DNA of 64,000 bases. Origin: Alviniconcha marisindica. Taxonomy: Eukaryota > Mollusca > Gastropoda > Provannidae. This document shows positions 12,852 through 24,825 of the stretch, one piece after another; position 1 is the stretch's first letter, and the number at the start of each line of letters is the position of its first letter. The notes beneath the pieces are model-generated. The model ran no database searches and was not told the DNA's origin. It saw nothing but the letters and a program-made list of their open reading frames with translations. A program made the position numbers and the translations under genes. The stretch is taken from the NCBI GenBank assembly GCA_018857735.1, contig JABMCL010002109.1, positions 1 through 64,000 on the forward strand, read 5' to 3'.

Positions 12852-13495
12852 GGCGGCACACGCCTGTGACATGAACGTAGCACGTGAGAGGGAGGGTACC
12901 TGCACTACCGGAGAGGGTCTGTCGGGCGGCCGTAAGCGGTCACACTTGATGTCGAATTTGACCTGCACTCACCCCGCACCCAACGTCATTGGTGGTGATG
13001 CAAATGCGGACTTAGAGACAGCCCCCCCCCCCTCCCCCCCGTGTCTCCTTCCCCCCAATTGCAGCCCCTCCTCCCTTTCCCCTTTCCCACTTTGGACACG
13101 TCCACGTGAATGTCAAAACGAACGGTACAAGTCAGGGACCTATATAAGTACTAGAGACAGAGAGATCCCTGTTCCACAGAAGGAACATGAACCGGCTCGC
13201 CTTTGATTGAGTCGGTGATATTAATAGCGTGAGGTTCTAGGGATGATTGAAACCAAGTATACAAAGTATAATGCACCCATTTGTACTCACAGTCGCGTAG
13301 CAGGTCGTAGCAAGTGTGTGTGTGTATTTGTGTGTGTGTTAAAAAGTTAAATCTATTTTAAAACTGGTTTAGTCTCTCAGTATATTGACACAGCGGCCAC
13401 TGAGGTGCAGCACACATTAAAAACGGCTGTCAAGCGACGCGGTTGATTTTTTCACTCTGTCCCGGTCTCCGCTCATCTGCCGATTCACGTAATGA

Positions 13496-13783
13496 GTAAA
13501 CATAGTGCTTAACGTCCATAGAAACCGTACGGCTTATTAGGGACGGGGAGGGGGGGGGGGGGGGAGCGGGAGAGTATATACCTATCGCTATACTGTCACC
13601 ATCAGATTGACCTCTGCATTAAGATGGGCAGCGATGAGAGCCATTTTAATGTTTCAGTAGGAAGTGATGGACAAAGTCACAAGACAGTGTCCACAAACCA
13701 CAACCTTTTTGAAGAGAAAGGAGAGCCGAAGCGGTATCGAACCGAGGTCCTTCCGCTTACCTTACCGCTGGGCCAAACCGGCT
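13496..13783 (-). mobile_element. tRNA-derived SINE, copy 1
   Basis: On the minus strand the element starts with a tRNA-like head. The A box lies at 13765-13775 (TGGCCCAGCGG read in minus) and the B box at 13733-13743 (GGTTCGATACC), matching the RNA polymerase III consensus GGTTCRANNCC. The body is shared with copy 2 at 18833-19158, including 'agcgatgagagccattttaa' and 'gtgcttaacgtcca'. Relative to copy 2 it lacks about 12 bases between the boxes, so this copy is probably dead. Confidence 0.8.
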
Positions 13784-14394
13784 CACACCGATTCACGTAT
13801 TTTTCGCATTCCTATTAGACGCAAGAGGTTCCAAGGGCAGCGTGCCTTTTAAATTATTATTTTTTATACTGGCCCTGTCGTGTGGAATTCGGCTCCCACT
13901 TTCTGATCGTCATGCACAAGCCCTGTCGAGTTTCAAATCTTAGCTAAAGCCCCATCTCTTCTCCGTCAGTTTTGAGATGGAATAGGCCTTGCTGTGTCCA
14001 AATCACACTCCTGTGAGTGTGTGTGTAGAATTGTTGGAGCGATTTGGTCTGGAACGCTGATGAAGAAGAAGAAGTGATTTTGAGATTGTGGATGTATAGT
14101 CAAGCAAAAACTCTATAACTCGCCCCCCCCCCCAACACACTTGCCCCCCCCCCCCACCCCAAAAAAAGAAGTTATTTATGTGGTATGTGGATTTAATGTT
14201 GAATGATCTAGAGTGTTTGTTTAGTAAGACTGATAATGTAATTGTGTAAATGCATACGTACTGTACTTAGCATCCCCCCCCCCCCCGTCGTACGCACACA
14301 CACACTTATCCTCAGCGCTTTTTCTAGGTGTTTTGGGCTCATCAAAGGTGGGGCGCGAAAAATATTTTGTAATATTATAATTTACATACATGTA

Positions 14395-15580
14395 TACGAG
14401 CTGAAGTGGTTCTACTAGCGCATCCAGTTGATATAATTCGTCGAGACACTTCCAACCAAAGACAATAACATTCCCAGATTTCCCACCTCCATCCCGCGTC
14501 CCTCATTGACAGTGTGACATAGTTATTTTCAGCTCTGTGCCCTTTGCCAATGAACCGGTCATCCAGTTGATACAATTCATTGAGACGAGACATTTCAAAC
14601 TAAAGACAATACAACATTCCCAGATTTCCTACCCCCACCCCGCGTCCCACATTGACAGTGTGACATAGTTATTTTCAGCTCTGTGCCCTTTGCCAATGAA
14701 CCGGTCATCCAGTTGATACAATTCGTTGAGACATTTCAAACTAAAGACAATACAACATTCCCAGATTTCCTACCCCCACCCCGCGTCCCACATTGACAGT
14801 GTGACATAGTTATTTTCAGCTCTGTGCCCTTTGCCAATGAACCGGTCATCCAGTTGATACAATTCGTTGAGACATTTCAAACTAAAAACAATACAACATT
14901 TCTAGATTTCCCACCCCCCACCCCGCGTCCCACATTGACAGTGTGACATAGTTATTTTGAGCTCTGTGCCCTTTGCCAATGAACCGGTCATCCAGTTGAT
15001 ACAATTCGTTGAGACATTTCAAACTAAAAACAATACAACATTTCTAGATTTCCCACCCCCCACCCCGTGTCCCTCATTGACAGTGTGACATAGTTATTTT
15101 CAGCTCTGTGCCCTTTGCCAATGAACCGGTCATCCAGTTGATACAATTCCTTGAGACATTTCAAACTAAAGACAATACAACATTCCCAGATTTCCTACCT
15201 CCACCCCGCGTCCCTCATTGACAGTGTGACATAGTTATTTTGAGCTCTGTGCCCTTTGCCAATGAACCGGTCATCCAGTTGATACAATTCGTTGAGACAT
15301 TTCAAACTAAAAACAATACAACATTTCTAGATTTCCCACCCCCCACCCCGTGTCCCACATTGACAGTGTGACATAGTTATTTTGAGCTCTGTGCCCTTTG
15401 CCAATGAACCTGTCATCCAGTTGATACAATTCGTTGAGACATTTCAAACTAAAAACAATACAACATTTCTAGATTTCCCACCCCCCACCCCTTGTCCCTC
15501 ATTGATAGTGTGACAGTTATTTTGAGCTCTATATGCCTAGTTATTTTGAGCTCTGTGCCCTTTGCCATTGAACCGGTCAG
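14395..15580. repeat. 141-bp tandem satellite, about 8 copies
   Basis: The landmark 'tgaaccggtcatccagttga' or a close variant begins at 14551, 14698, 14838, 14980, 15122, 15263 and 15404, so the period is 140-147 bp. A divergent unit lies upstream and a rearranged one ends the array. Units also share 'gacagtgtgacatagttatt' and 'gctctgtgccctttgccaat'. Short open frames in the array are not genes. Confidence 0.95.
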
Positions 15581-15715
15581 TGTCCTCACTCGACTACCGG
15601 CAGCGCCCAAAACGGACAACAGCTTGACCGTAGTCGAGGACATGGCGGCGGAGATAAAGAACAGGTGTTTCACTGGCGAACAGTCTTCGTGAGCCGGTTG
15701 TGTGTGTGTGCCTGG

Positions 15716-15791
<76 letters not shown>

Positions 15792-15799
15792 GAGAGAGA
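15716..15799. repeat. (TG)n(GA)n microsatellite
   Basis: TG tract to about 15764 followed by a GA tract. Confidence 0.95.
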
Positions 15800-15812
15800 A
15801 CTGGAAGTCTAA

Positions 15813-16020
15813 CAGAGCTCAGGGGCTGTGTGAAAGTCGAGGTGGTCGTCCTGGGCTCCCCGTCCCTAATAGTCCTCATGGTCTCTGTGGACGAAAAACA
15901 ACATGAACTTGAACAGTCGACGCCAGAGCTCAGGAGCTGTGTAAAAGTCGAGATGGCCGTCCTGGGCACCCCCCGTCCCTAATAGTCCTTATGGTCTCTG
16001 TGGACATACAGCAACACTGA
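15813..16020. repeat. ~125-bp unit duplicated in tandem
   Basis: 'cagagctcaggggctgtgtg' and 'cagagctcaggagctgtgta' start two copies, each followed by 'cgtccctaatagtcct' and 'tggtctctgtggac'. Identity is high but not complete. Confidence 0.85.
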
Positions 16021-16073
16021 ACTTACTGGAAGTCGAAGGTTTTCATACTCAGTGCTAGTAGCATTACGTCCAT

Positions 16074-16077
<4 letters not shown>

Positions 16078-16138
<61 letters not shown>
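16078..16138. repeat. (GA)n microsatellite
   Basis: About 30 uninterrupted GA units. Confidence 0.95.
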
Positions 16139-16145
<7 letters not shown>

Positions 16146-16664
16146 TGTGTTGGTCACGAACTTGCATTCACGAACTCAGCCATGTAGAAAAACTGCTTGC
16201 TAATATTATTCATAGAACTGACGTCAGTGGAAGCAAGTGGATCAGATAGCATCCCAGAATGCTGTGGAATAGCGTCAGAGTTGTACCAATAAAGGGGACG
16301 TCACTGGCTGGTTAGACCAGGATGTCAATTTGCATGGCTGCTAGGCAATAATTTAGCTGTCTCGGAGAGTGAAAATTCAATGCATCGCCACGTTAATTCC
16401 CTGTGTATATATGCATTACACATCGCACTCGCTGGGCATCTTCACGAGAGCCACATAACATGTGGGCTTGTTTCGACCTTTTCATTGGTTTGATGTAAAA
16501 AATGATTTGCAAGTTAATTTGGCAAGCTTTGAGGAATTTGCATACTATTTTGTCAGTGTGTGTGTTCTGTTTAAAAACGTTTTCATCCGTTGTCTCATCT
16601 GTTAAAGAATGTTCTAGCATTTTTATTTAGTTTGTGTACTTTTCTCTCTCTCCCTCCATCCTCC

Positions 16665-16776
16665 CCCCCCCCCCCCCCCCCCCCAGTGATCCTGCGCGGT
16701 TGACAGAACGTTAAAATCAAATTATCAACTCTCTGTGTGTGTCTGTCCCTGTCTGTCTGTCTGTCTGTCTGTCTCT
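16665..16776. repeat. Poly-C and (TGTC)n tracts
   Basis: A C run of about 20 bases at 16665-16684, then a short TGTC tract near 16738-16774. Confidence 0.85.
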
Positions 16777-16958
16777 GTATAAAACACATTTGGTAGCCTC
16801 CATCAGAGTCTGCTGCAGCTTTCAAAGCTTCAGATAGTCCAGGTCTCTATTATCTGACGTTTTCATCTGGTTTCAAGATTTTGGTGACAGTGTCTGTCAA
16901 TCAAGTTATTATTGTCAACAGTCCTTTCATCATCACCATTATCGTCATCATCATTACG

Positions 16959-17000
<42 letters not shown>
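16959..17000. repeat. (CAT)n trinucleotide repeat
   Basis: About 14 CAT units, roughly 115 bases upstream of exon 2 and outside its coding part. Confidence 0.9.
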
Positions 17001-17001
<1 letters not shown>

Positions 17002-17116
17002 CTAGCGTCATAAACAGCAGAAGCAGCCTAGCATGATCTTCTCATTACACAAAATCAAGGTCGTTGTTGCGGTCGTCATGGTTGGTTCCACTGCTTTTTG
17101 TGTGTGCTACTTGCAG

Positions 17117-17230
17117 ATGTTCTACATCCTGTCCAACTTTCTACGCGGACTTATGGACGGGTTCGAGGTGATCGTGGACCACTGGCCCGGGTGGACCTGC
17201 GTCATCCTCAGGCCACAGTCCACTGATGCC
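17117..17230 (+). CDS. GLYAT-like protein, coding exon 2 (residues 28-65)
   Basis: The acceptor ttgcag|atg and the donor gatgcc|gtaagt bound 114 nt, exactly 38 codons in phase 0. The peptide contains 'VDHWPGW' and 'CVILRP'. This is the 'valine/aspartate-x-tryptophan-proline ... P' segment typical of the GLYAT N-terminal domain, where it follows 'K-V/M-Y/F' and a hydrophobic strand. The exon does not need its own start codon: the first ATG is internal and directly follows the acceptor. The family assignment is strengthened by exons 3-5. Confidence 0.82.
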
Positions 17231-17741
17231 GTAAGTACACACAGCTGGATGCGGGTCAGTAGGCCGGGTGCGCTCTTCACGCTCAATGATTGTTGGCTTG
17301 ACCGGCCAAAGTGTGGATGGACCATGTCTGAGCTAATCGTGTTTATCAGTTGCAGCATTGTCTTCATTATCATGTCTCTCAGTGGTGTGGATTCAGCGCA
17401 GTGGGCGCGGCATGATAATTATAATGATAGGTAACTGTTATATCGCGCTATTTTCTGGTCGACAGAAACTTTTATACAGCACTATTCTTTGGTCTACAGA
17501 AACTCTCTGTGCACTTTGCAACATTCTCTGACATTTTTAACATTAAGTGAGAAAAGTATCAAAGGTGACATGCTCAAGAAAGTAATACGTGTATGACAAC
17601 TAACAGTCTTATGCACAAGAATAATAACGTACATGTGCCGTATGAGAAGCAGAAATTTACAAGGAAGAAACTATATGTTACCTACTCACAATTCCACCCC
17701 TCTCACCCCCCCGCCCATCCTCCTACCCATGCCCCCAACAC

Positions 17742-17756
17742 ACACACGCACGCACG

Positions 17757-17801
<45 letters not shown>
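17742..17801. repeat. (AC)n microsatellite
   Basis: AC-rich tract with ACGC units at the start and about 20 AC units at the end. Confidence 0.9.
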
Positions 17802-17802
<1 letters not shown>

Positions 17803-18209
17803 CCAGTTACGTATAAATATATATGCTTGGTGTGGACGATGTAACTTATATGAGCCGTATATTAAACAAGTAAAGACCAGCGAGCCGATGATCCAAGTCA
17901 CGTAGCTTTCCTTTCCTAACCCTAAGGGTAAATTTGAGCCACTTTGCTAGATGCCTCCCTCTCCCCCCATTCGGTCCCTCCCCCCCCCCTTCCTCCCGCC
18001 GTCCCTTTCGTCCTGCGGTAACCTTGTGCACGTGAGAGGACGCAATACTCCAGTACGAGCTATCCCCCCCCCCCCCACTCCCTTCCCCCATCCCCCTGCC
18101 ATTTCTAGTTGTGCAGTTTTCCTTCTTCTTTTCGTTCCTTTTCACCGACACCGCCGGTTTGTCGGGTAGTATCGATCAGCAATTCAGAGTTCTGGTGCGG
18201 CGTTGCGCA

Positions 18210-18400
18210 GACTCTCTGTCTGTCTATCTGTCTCTGTCTGTCTGTCTCTTTCTCTCTCTCTCCCTCCCTCCCTCCCTCCTCTTGTCTGTCTGTCTGTCTG
18301 TCTCTCTCTTTCTCTCTTTCTCTCTCCCTCCTTCCTCTTGTCTGTCTCTCCCCTCCCCCCCCCCTCTCTCTACCCCCCCCCCCCCCCTTTCTTTGTCCTG
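18210..18400. repeat. C/T-rich low-complexity tract
   Basis: Mixed TGTC, CT and CCCT repeats with poly-C runs. Long serine/leucine/proline open frames over it are artefacts. Confidence 0.9.
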
Positions 18401-18832
18401 AGGTTAACCTTGTGCAGATAATCCTGTACCAACTAACCTCCCCCCCCCCCTACCCCCCCACCCCCCCACCCCCACCCCATCATTTTCCCTCCTCTGACTT
18501 GTGTATTTTTTCTTCCTTTCATTTCTTCAGTCATTATTATTACATCCTTCTTTCTCTTTCTCGTGCCTTTCCGCTGTTTTTGAGCGTTTGGTACAGAGCG
18601 ATCTTTGGTGCAAATGACAGAAATCGAAACTGAGCGAATAAGGACTTGAATACTGGAGATGCTAATGGGTTAGGTTTCTCCACCGACCTTCTTCAGACTC
18701 AGTAAGGATTTGTCGGATAGTATCGATCAAAAATTCAGCGTTCTAATGCTGCGTTGCGCAGGCTTTTTTTTTCCACGCACGCCGTACATTTTTACCCACT
18801 GGTGCAATGGTCTGCTTCTCCCAGTGAAGTAA

Positions 18833-19158
18833 GTAAACATGGTGCTTAACGTCCACAGAAACCATAAGGCTTATTAGGGACGGGGAGAAGGGGGGAAGGG
18901 GGTATGGAGGTGGGGGAAGAGGGAGATGGGGAAGATTATATATCTATCGCTACACTGTCACCATCGGAATGATTCCTGCATTAAGATCGGCAGCGATGAG
19001 AGCCATTTTAATGTTTCAGTAGGAAGTGATGGACAAAGTCACAAGACAGTGTCCACAGACCGCAACCTTTTTGAAGAAAAAGGAGAGCCGAAGCGGTATC
19101 GAACCGAGGTCCTTCCGCTTACCAGTCAAACGCCTTACCGCTAGGCCAAACCTGCTCA
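18833..19158 (-). mobile_element. tRNA-derived SINE, copy 2 (fullest copy)
   Basis: Read on the minus strand, the tRNA-like head has an A box TGGCCTAGCGG at 19138-19148 and a B box GGTTCGATACC at 19095-19105, spaced as in a tRNA promoter with a slightly long loop. The body matches copy 1, and the far end carries 'gtaaacatggtgcttaacgt'. An AT/GA-rich expansion near 18885-18930 separates the two body parts. Confidence 0.85.
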
Positions 19159-19208
19159 CAGTTAGTTACTAAGAGTATTTAATAGTATATCTGCTACTGT
19201 TAGATCAC

Positions 19209-19292
19209 AACTTTCGAAGAGAAAGGAGAGCCGAAGCGGAATCGAACCGAGGTCTCTCTGCGTACCGGCCTAACCGCTAGGCCAAACCTGCT
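19209..19292 (-). mobile_element. tRNA-derived SINE, copy 3 (head fragment)
   Basis: Only the tRNA-like head is present: 'gagccgaagcggaatcgaac' (B box with one change) and 'ccgctaggccaaacctgct' (A box). It lies about 50 bp from copy 2 in the same orientation, so it could be a partial tandem copy rather than an independent insertion. Confidence 0.75.
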
Positions 19293-20212
19293 GTCCGAAA
19301 GCTGATCGATAGAACGATGTGGGGCCCGTAGCCATCTAAGCCCATTTCACACGAAATGGTGGTGGGAAGATGTTTTATCTGCTTGTTATTGTCTGCATTG
19401 ATTTAATTTTGTGTTTTTGGCCTCAGTTTTTTTTCTCTCCCCCCTTCTTGTTTTGTTTTTGTTTTGTTGTTGTTGTTATTGTACTTTTTACCACTGTTTT
19501 TGTTTGTTTGTTTTTAATTTTACCATATACTAGTTTCAGCATTTGTATATTTTTAGCATTAATTGTGTTCCGTTAAAATGTGCTTCGGCCTAATATAATC
19601 GTCGTAGTTGACTGGGTGTAAAAAAAACTAAGTTACTTGCGTCTTTTTAGTTCAGTTTTCGCTTCGCCCTGATAGCCTACAACCGTTCTGGCAAATGCCC
19701 CCTCCCCCCCCGAAAAAGCACGCCAACCAACCAAACAAAACAACAACAACAAACGGACAAAAAACAACACCAAGTTCCTTCCTTCCTTCTCTGTGACAGC
19801 CTAAGAGTCGAATTCCATTTAAGGACGAAGAACGGCAAATGGTTTTGCCATCGTGCTCACATGGTCATGCAGCTCACCGAGAAAGCACCTGACGTGTGTT
19901 TTGCTGGCGCACTGTCAGTTCTAGGTACATGTTCATTCGCTGTGATGCCCGAACAAGCCAGACAATAAAATTCAGCAATGAGAGAACGAATAACTGCGTG
20001 AATAGATGAATGATTGATGGTTCAGTACATTTACAATAATATGCTGTTCCGAATGACCGAATTAATCAATCGACTAGTCAGTCAGTCCACTGCGAGTCAG
20101 TTCTGTAATCAGGTGATCATTCAATAGGAAATGGATCGATTAGAGCAAACCTTCCAGTAATAGTGCGAGAACAGTGATAGCCCAACTTTTCCGGTGGTGA
20201 AAATGAATGTAA

Positions 20213-20232
20213 TAATAATAATAATAATAATA
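20213..20232. repeat. (AAT)n trinucleotide repeat
   Basis: Short AAT tract followed 15 bases later by a C run. Confidence 0.8.
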
Positions 20233-20682
20233 GTATATTATTTATGCCCCCCCCCCCCTCCCCCCTCCCTTCTCGTAAGAGTCCGGAACGCTTACAAATG
20301 CGTACGGAAACGCTCATTTATCGCACCTCACGCGCGCGCACGCACGCACGCACCCACACGCTGTATGCTAAGAACCAGCCTCCGCGTGCTCAAAGGGTAG
20401 GTGTTTATTCACTGTCGAGGCCGGATCGAGGGCGGGACTGTTGTTATTTAGATATATAGGCCTGTGCGTACACTGCCTGGAATTCCTGAGGGCTATTGCG
20501 CAAAGCGGGCGCGTCTGCTGGCACTGTAATGGGGCTATTCTGGCGCTGGGCCACAAGTGAACCGGTTCCATGCAGTACCGGCAGTTCAATGTCGAGTGAA
20601 GGTGAGAAAGGGATCACACATTACGGCCCCGCAGCTTCTGGCCCTCATTTACCAACCGTGGCTCGCTGCCAACAAGCATGGT

Positions 20683-20720
20683 CTCTGTCTCTCTCTGTGT
20701 CTGTGTCTGTGTCTGTGTCA

Positions 20721-20764
<44 letters not shown>

Positions 20765-20949
20765 GCTGGATGTAAACAGACCTCGAGTCTTCTCCACTAC
20801 CCTCGTAAAATAAAGTGTATTCATTCATTCATTCACTCTGTCTGTCTGCCTGTCCGTCCGTCCGTCCGTCTGTCTGTCTGTCTGTCTCTCTCTGTGTCTC
20901 TGTCTCTGTCTGTCTCACTCTCTGTGTGTCTCTGTCTCTGTCTCTCTCA

Positions 20950-21036
<87 letters not shown>
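20683..21036. repeat. Composite (CT)n, (TGTC)n and (TG)n microsatellites
   Basis: CT tract to about 20762, short unique DNA, TGTC/GTCC tract at about 20838-20885, CT/TG mixture, then a TG tract at about 20954-21036. Confidence 0.95.
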
Positions 21037-21037
<1 letters not shown>

Positions 21038-21958
21038 TTCTGTGTTGTGGTTGCTTACGGTGTGTATCTGTAATGCCCATGCGTTTTGGTGCGGCTCTTC
21101 TCGTGTCCCCCGAAGGGAGGGTGTCCGGAGATGTCTGATATCTCTCCCTAGTCTGCAATCTCAGGGCTGTTATTCATGACGCCCCTTTCCTATCTCCTGT
21201 CTTGTTTTTTTCTGTCTAGTTGTCTTGCTCTTTCTGTCTGGTCATTTTACTTTCTTAATTTATATATATATTTTAAATCCATTCCGTCCTGACTTTTTTC
21301 CCAAGAAAATTCTTTTCTTTTTTTTGAGAGATGCTTTTTTTTGTATGGCTTTTATTGAACAGCTAGGAGATGGTAGCTGGTAGATAGTATGTGCAGCTTG
21401 CTTCTGTATGGCTCTGGTATTTGCAATTATGCATAACCATATTACCTTTTAGAAAAAAAGAAGAAGTTTCTGTCCATTCCTTTTTTATATTTTTGATTAA
21501 TCTGGTATCGATAAATTAGAATAGTCGATGATACAAGCATGTCCTAGCCTTATGTGCTCTTTCAAACTGGGTAAGATTGAAAGGACTAACTCTTTGAAAA
21601 TTTGTGTTTGATGTTTGTGTGTGTATGTTTTGTTTTATGCTTGTAAAGCCAGAATCTCTGCATGCATATTATAATAAACTTCCTTGATCTGTATGGATTG
21701 TGGACTGACTTTAGAAAGGGTTTATATATGAGAAGAGCTTTGAAATGTGCATTTGCTTATGACAGAGTTTGACTGCACTGAGGTAACCCTTTGCGGTTGG
21801 CTAGACGTTAATGTCCAGTTAGTGCTACTACTTACCACTTCTCTTCGTGCATAATGCGTAGAGAGAGTGTACCCACAATGATGTGCGCAGGCATGGGACA
21901 GCTGTAGTTAATGTTGCCATGAAGGGAATTTTTTGTGTATACCAAGGTGATCAAGGTC

Positions 21959-22036
<78 letters not shown>
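21959..22036. repeat. (AC)n microsatellite
   Basis: About 39 uninterrupted AC units. Confidence 0.95.
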
Positions 22037-22040
<4 letters not shown>

Positions 22041-22466
22041 GACAAGTATTAACAATTTTATATTCACCAAATATAAAACATGGTGGGGAGTTTGTTGCAA
22101 CTTGGCAACATCCGCAATTAATCATATTATTTTTCTTATTTTTTAAGAACTTATTTATGTTTGAAAGGATGTTATATAAATTTTGTTTATGTTATTGACA
22201 TTAGTTAAACGTTTTGCTGTTGGTTTCTTTGTCAACATTGATTACAATTTTTAAAAAAGAAGATATTCTTCGTTATGTTTTTATGGGCCTGTGGCCAGTT
22301 GAGTCAGTCATTGGCAATATGTTTGTTTTTTGTTTGCTTGTTTTAGTCTGTAATGTATGAGTTGGCTGATTCATAGAATCACCAACTGGTTTACACTTCT
22401 AGTTCTAAGGGTATGGTTTAACTTGACAACAATGGAATCAGGGGTGAAAATTGGCATGTGTGCATG

Positions 22467-22468
<2 letters not shown>

Positions 22469-22559
<91 letters not shown>
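22469..22559. repeat. (TG)n microsatellite
   Basis: About 45 uninterrupted TG units, 140 bp upstream of exon 3. Confidence 0.95.
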
Positions 22560-22561
<2 letters not shown>

Positions 22562-22698
22562 GCACCCGCTTATATGTGTGTTTAATAGCCTACTTACTTT
22601 CCCTTCTTTTCTTCTTGCACTGTCTGTTGCAAATGAAAATCTCACTTTGGAATGTGCTCAAGTGGAAACTTGATGTGCTTGTTATTAATTTGTTGTAG

Positions 22699-22813
22699 GT
22701 TGCCTCGTATTTCCGCCACTACTACATCTGCCACACAACGAGTGTGAAGGCATTCCGCTTCTTCATCCGGAGACCCTGTGTCGTGGACTGGAACAAACCT
22801 GTCTGCTTCACTG
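22699..22813 (+). CDS. GLYAT-like protein, coding exon 3 (residues 66-103)
   Basis: The acceptor ttgtag|gttgcc and the donor ttcactg|gtcagt bound 115 nt: 38 codons plus one base, so it leaves in phase 1. The peptide begins VASYFRHYYICHTT and contains many aromatic residues and a basic 'FFIRRP' patch, fitting the N-terminal alpha/beta half of GLYAT proteins. A TG tract starts immediately after the donor (22817 on). Confidence 0.8.
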
Positions 22814-22816
22814 GTC

Positions 22817-22817
22817 A

Positions 22818-22848
<31 letters not shown>

Positions 22849-22910
22849 ATGTGTGTCTGTGTGTGTGTGTGTGTGTGTACATGCATGTGTGTGTGTTTGT
22901 GTGCGTGCAC
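22817..22910. repeat. (TG)n microsatellite adjoining the exon 3 donor
   Basis: Interrupted TG/TGTT tract that begins within about 5 bases of the splice donor. In humans, TG and T tracts at splice sites can change exon inclusion, but that effect is mainly at acceptors. Confidence 0.9.
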
Positions 22911-23954
22911 ATGTGCCCCCTACCATTTGGTCTGCCTGTTCTTGCATGCTTACAAGTGTTCATTTGTGCATGCGTGCATGAATAATATTACCTTTTTAAG
23001 TTCCTACTCAACCTGTTCATTAGGCAAAAACACGGTTGCACGGCGGCTAATTAACCTTTTGCAACAGGCTGTCTGTGGGTGGTACATGTATTGATCATGT
23101 GGTTGCTCTGCGAAAGGTAATTTATATATATGACACTCGCAATGAAACCATAGACGTTAGCCATTGCCAATAGGCTCAAGTTCAGGAAGGGTACTTAGGT
23201 ATACAGCTGAACAGCTGTTTCAGATGTGGGAACAGGAGAGAGGAATGGTTGGGGATGAGGGTTAGCTGGGGAATATAACTGAACTGTGTGCGTGTGTGTG
23301 TGATTGAGTGTGTGTGCGTGTGTGTGATTGAGTGTGTGTGTGTGCGTGTGTGTGTGTGTTTGTTTTAGCATAGTTGTAGTAATTACTTTGTACACTGCTT
23401 TATAATTATGTACCTGTTTTAAATTATTGTAATGTGTTTATGTATTATAATGGTCATTTTATTCGCTGTTTTTACAGGTACTTGTTTTATATTAGTGTAA
23501 TTTATTAAGTATGGTACGTTAGTAAATGTAAATGGTATAATATGTACATGTATGTATGTGAACAAGCGCATTGAGCTCGCTCACCGGGGAATAGCGCTAT
23601 AGAAAATTTATGTATTATTATTATTATTATTAACTGTACACCACTGCCTGAAAACAAGTTGAAAATTATATGTCACTGACAAAATTTTACAAGCTAGCTG
23701 AGATATTGTTCTCATCATAGCTACGCAGGCTTCAGGCAGTATTTTTTTAATTTTTAAATTGACATCCTGTTTCCGAGAAATAGAGCGTGATCTGTGCCTT
23801 GCTTTAATGTGGATCAGAAGCGCATAGCAGAAATGTTAGTCATGCTCCTTTCCAAAGTACTTGTTGACACAGCTCTTGTCAGAAACTATGTTTGAATGGT
23901 GTGTCAAATTAAAGACTGCACACTGTTCTGTAAAGACGAGGACATTCAACATTA

Positions 23955-24040
23955 GCGTTACTCAGCAAGAAAGACTGCTGTATTTGACTCAGCAAGAAAG
24001 ACTGCTGTATTTGACTCAGCAAGAAAGACTGCTGTATTTG
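23955..24040. repeat. 27-bp tandem repeat, three copies
   Basis: The unit 'ctcagcaagaaagactgctg' plus 'tatttga' is repeated three times almost exactly. Confidence 0.9.
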
Positions 24041-24825
24041 GATATTGTACTGTTTGTTGACTGATTGACTGACTGACTGATTTGGTTGACTGATTTAAGA
24101 GACTAACAGCAGTAACAACAAGCAAACAGGCTGAAGAATATTGTTGTTTATTGTTCATATATAGAGAGAGGTGAGGGAAGGGTGGAAGAGGAGGAGAAAT
24201 GGGGAGAGATGGGGGCTGGTTGGGGGGAGGGGGTGGAGGGGACACCTGGGTGCCTTCACTGGGTTGTCTGTTGACCGAAATGTATCTCTTTTCAAAGAAC
24301 TTGTGATGTAAACAAGGTCTGAAGATGGTACAGCTCAGTGTTTCAAATGGGCATTGGATAGCACTTGCTCTGATTTCAATGCCAATATTAGTAGCCACAG
24401 AATTGATACGGATTAGTTCAGTGCTCCTTTGCCTTAATATTTCACCAGACATTTACTTTCCGGCATCAGCACCAATAGACATCATCTGACTTCTACTGTG
24501 AAACTTTGGTTGGTTGTTCGAAAATTGCCTTTCGGCTATAAAACTAATTAGGAAGAGATTTGTTGCTGGTGATCTCATTGTTTGAGTGACAGGTAAGTGT
24601 GGGTGAAAATTGCACGTAGCTGTAATGTAAGAAAAGCCTTAATTTGTTAAGGAGTTTCTTTAAGCTTGTAAATGTTCATGTTTTGGACCTGGACAGCACA
24701 GTCACTGAAACATAGTTTTCATCATGGTGATCTGCCTTTGGAACTGTGACCAAGGTGCTGTACTGTGATAATTAGTGTTATCCTTCTCAGCACAACCATG
24801 CAGTAATGTTCCTGTTGTTTTGCAG

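Larger units (their letters stand above)
3970..17116. other. Intron 1 of the GLYAT-like gene (13.1 kb)
   Basis: No coding sequence is supported inside. It holds the minisatellites, SINE copy 1, the 141-bp satellite and many microsatellites listed separately. Between them (for example 5.2-6.7 kb and 6.9-8.0 kb) the DNA is AT-rich with no feature I can name. A segment at about 5534-5565 (ctgggcgtaaaacaccaagttac) partly matches one at 19608-19637, suggesting the end of a dispersed element. Confidence 0.7.
17231..22698. other. Intron 2 of the GLYAT-like gene (5.5 kb)
   Basis: No coding sequence is supported. It carries SINE copies 2 and 3, C/T-rich tracts and several long CA/TG tracts. A ~55-base segment beginning 'tttgtcgggtagtatcgatc' at 18158 recurs in diverged form from about 18709 to 18765. 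Confidence 0.7.
22814..24825. other. Intron 3 of the GLYAT-like gene
   Basis: No coding sequence is supported. It holds TG tracts near 23287-23360 and a 27-bp tandem repeat at 23955-24040. Confidence 0.7.

Noticed and set aside
16959..17000. (CAT)n as a CRISPR-like or regulatory array
   Set aside because: It is a simple trinucleotide repeat without spacers; a CRISPR array is not expected in animal nuclear DNA.
17593..17905. Histidine/threonine-rich frames downstream of exon 2
   Set aside because: They cross an AC microsatellite and lie after a strong donor; they are not needed for the GLYAT-like frame.
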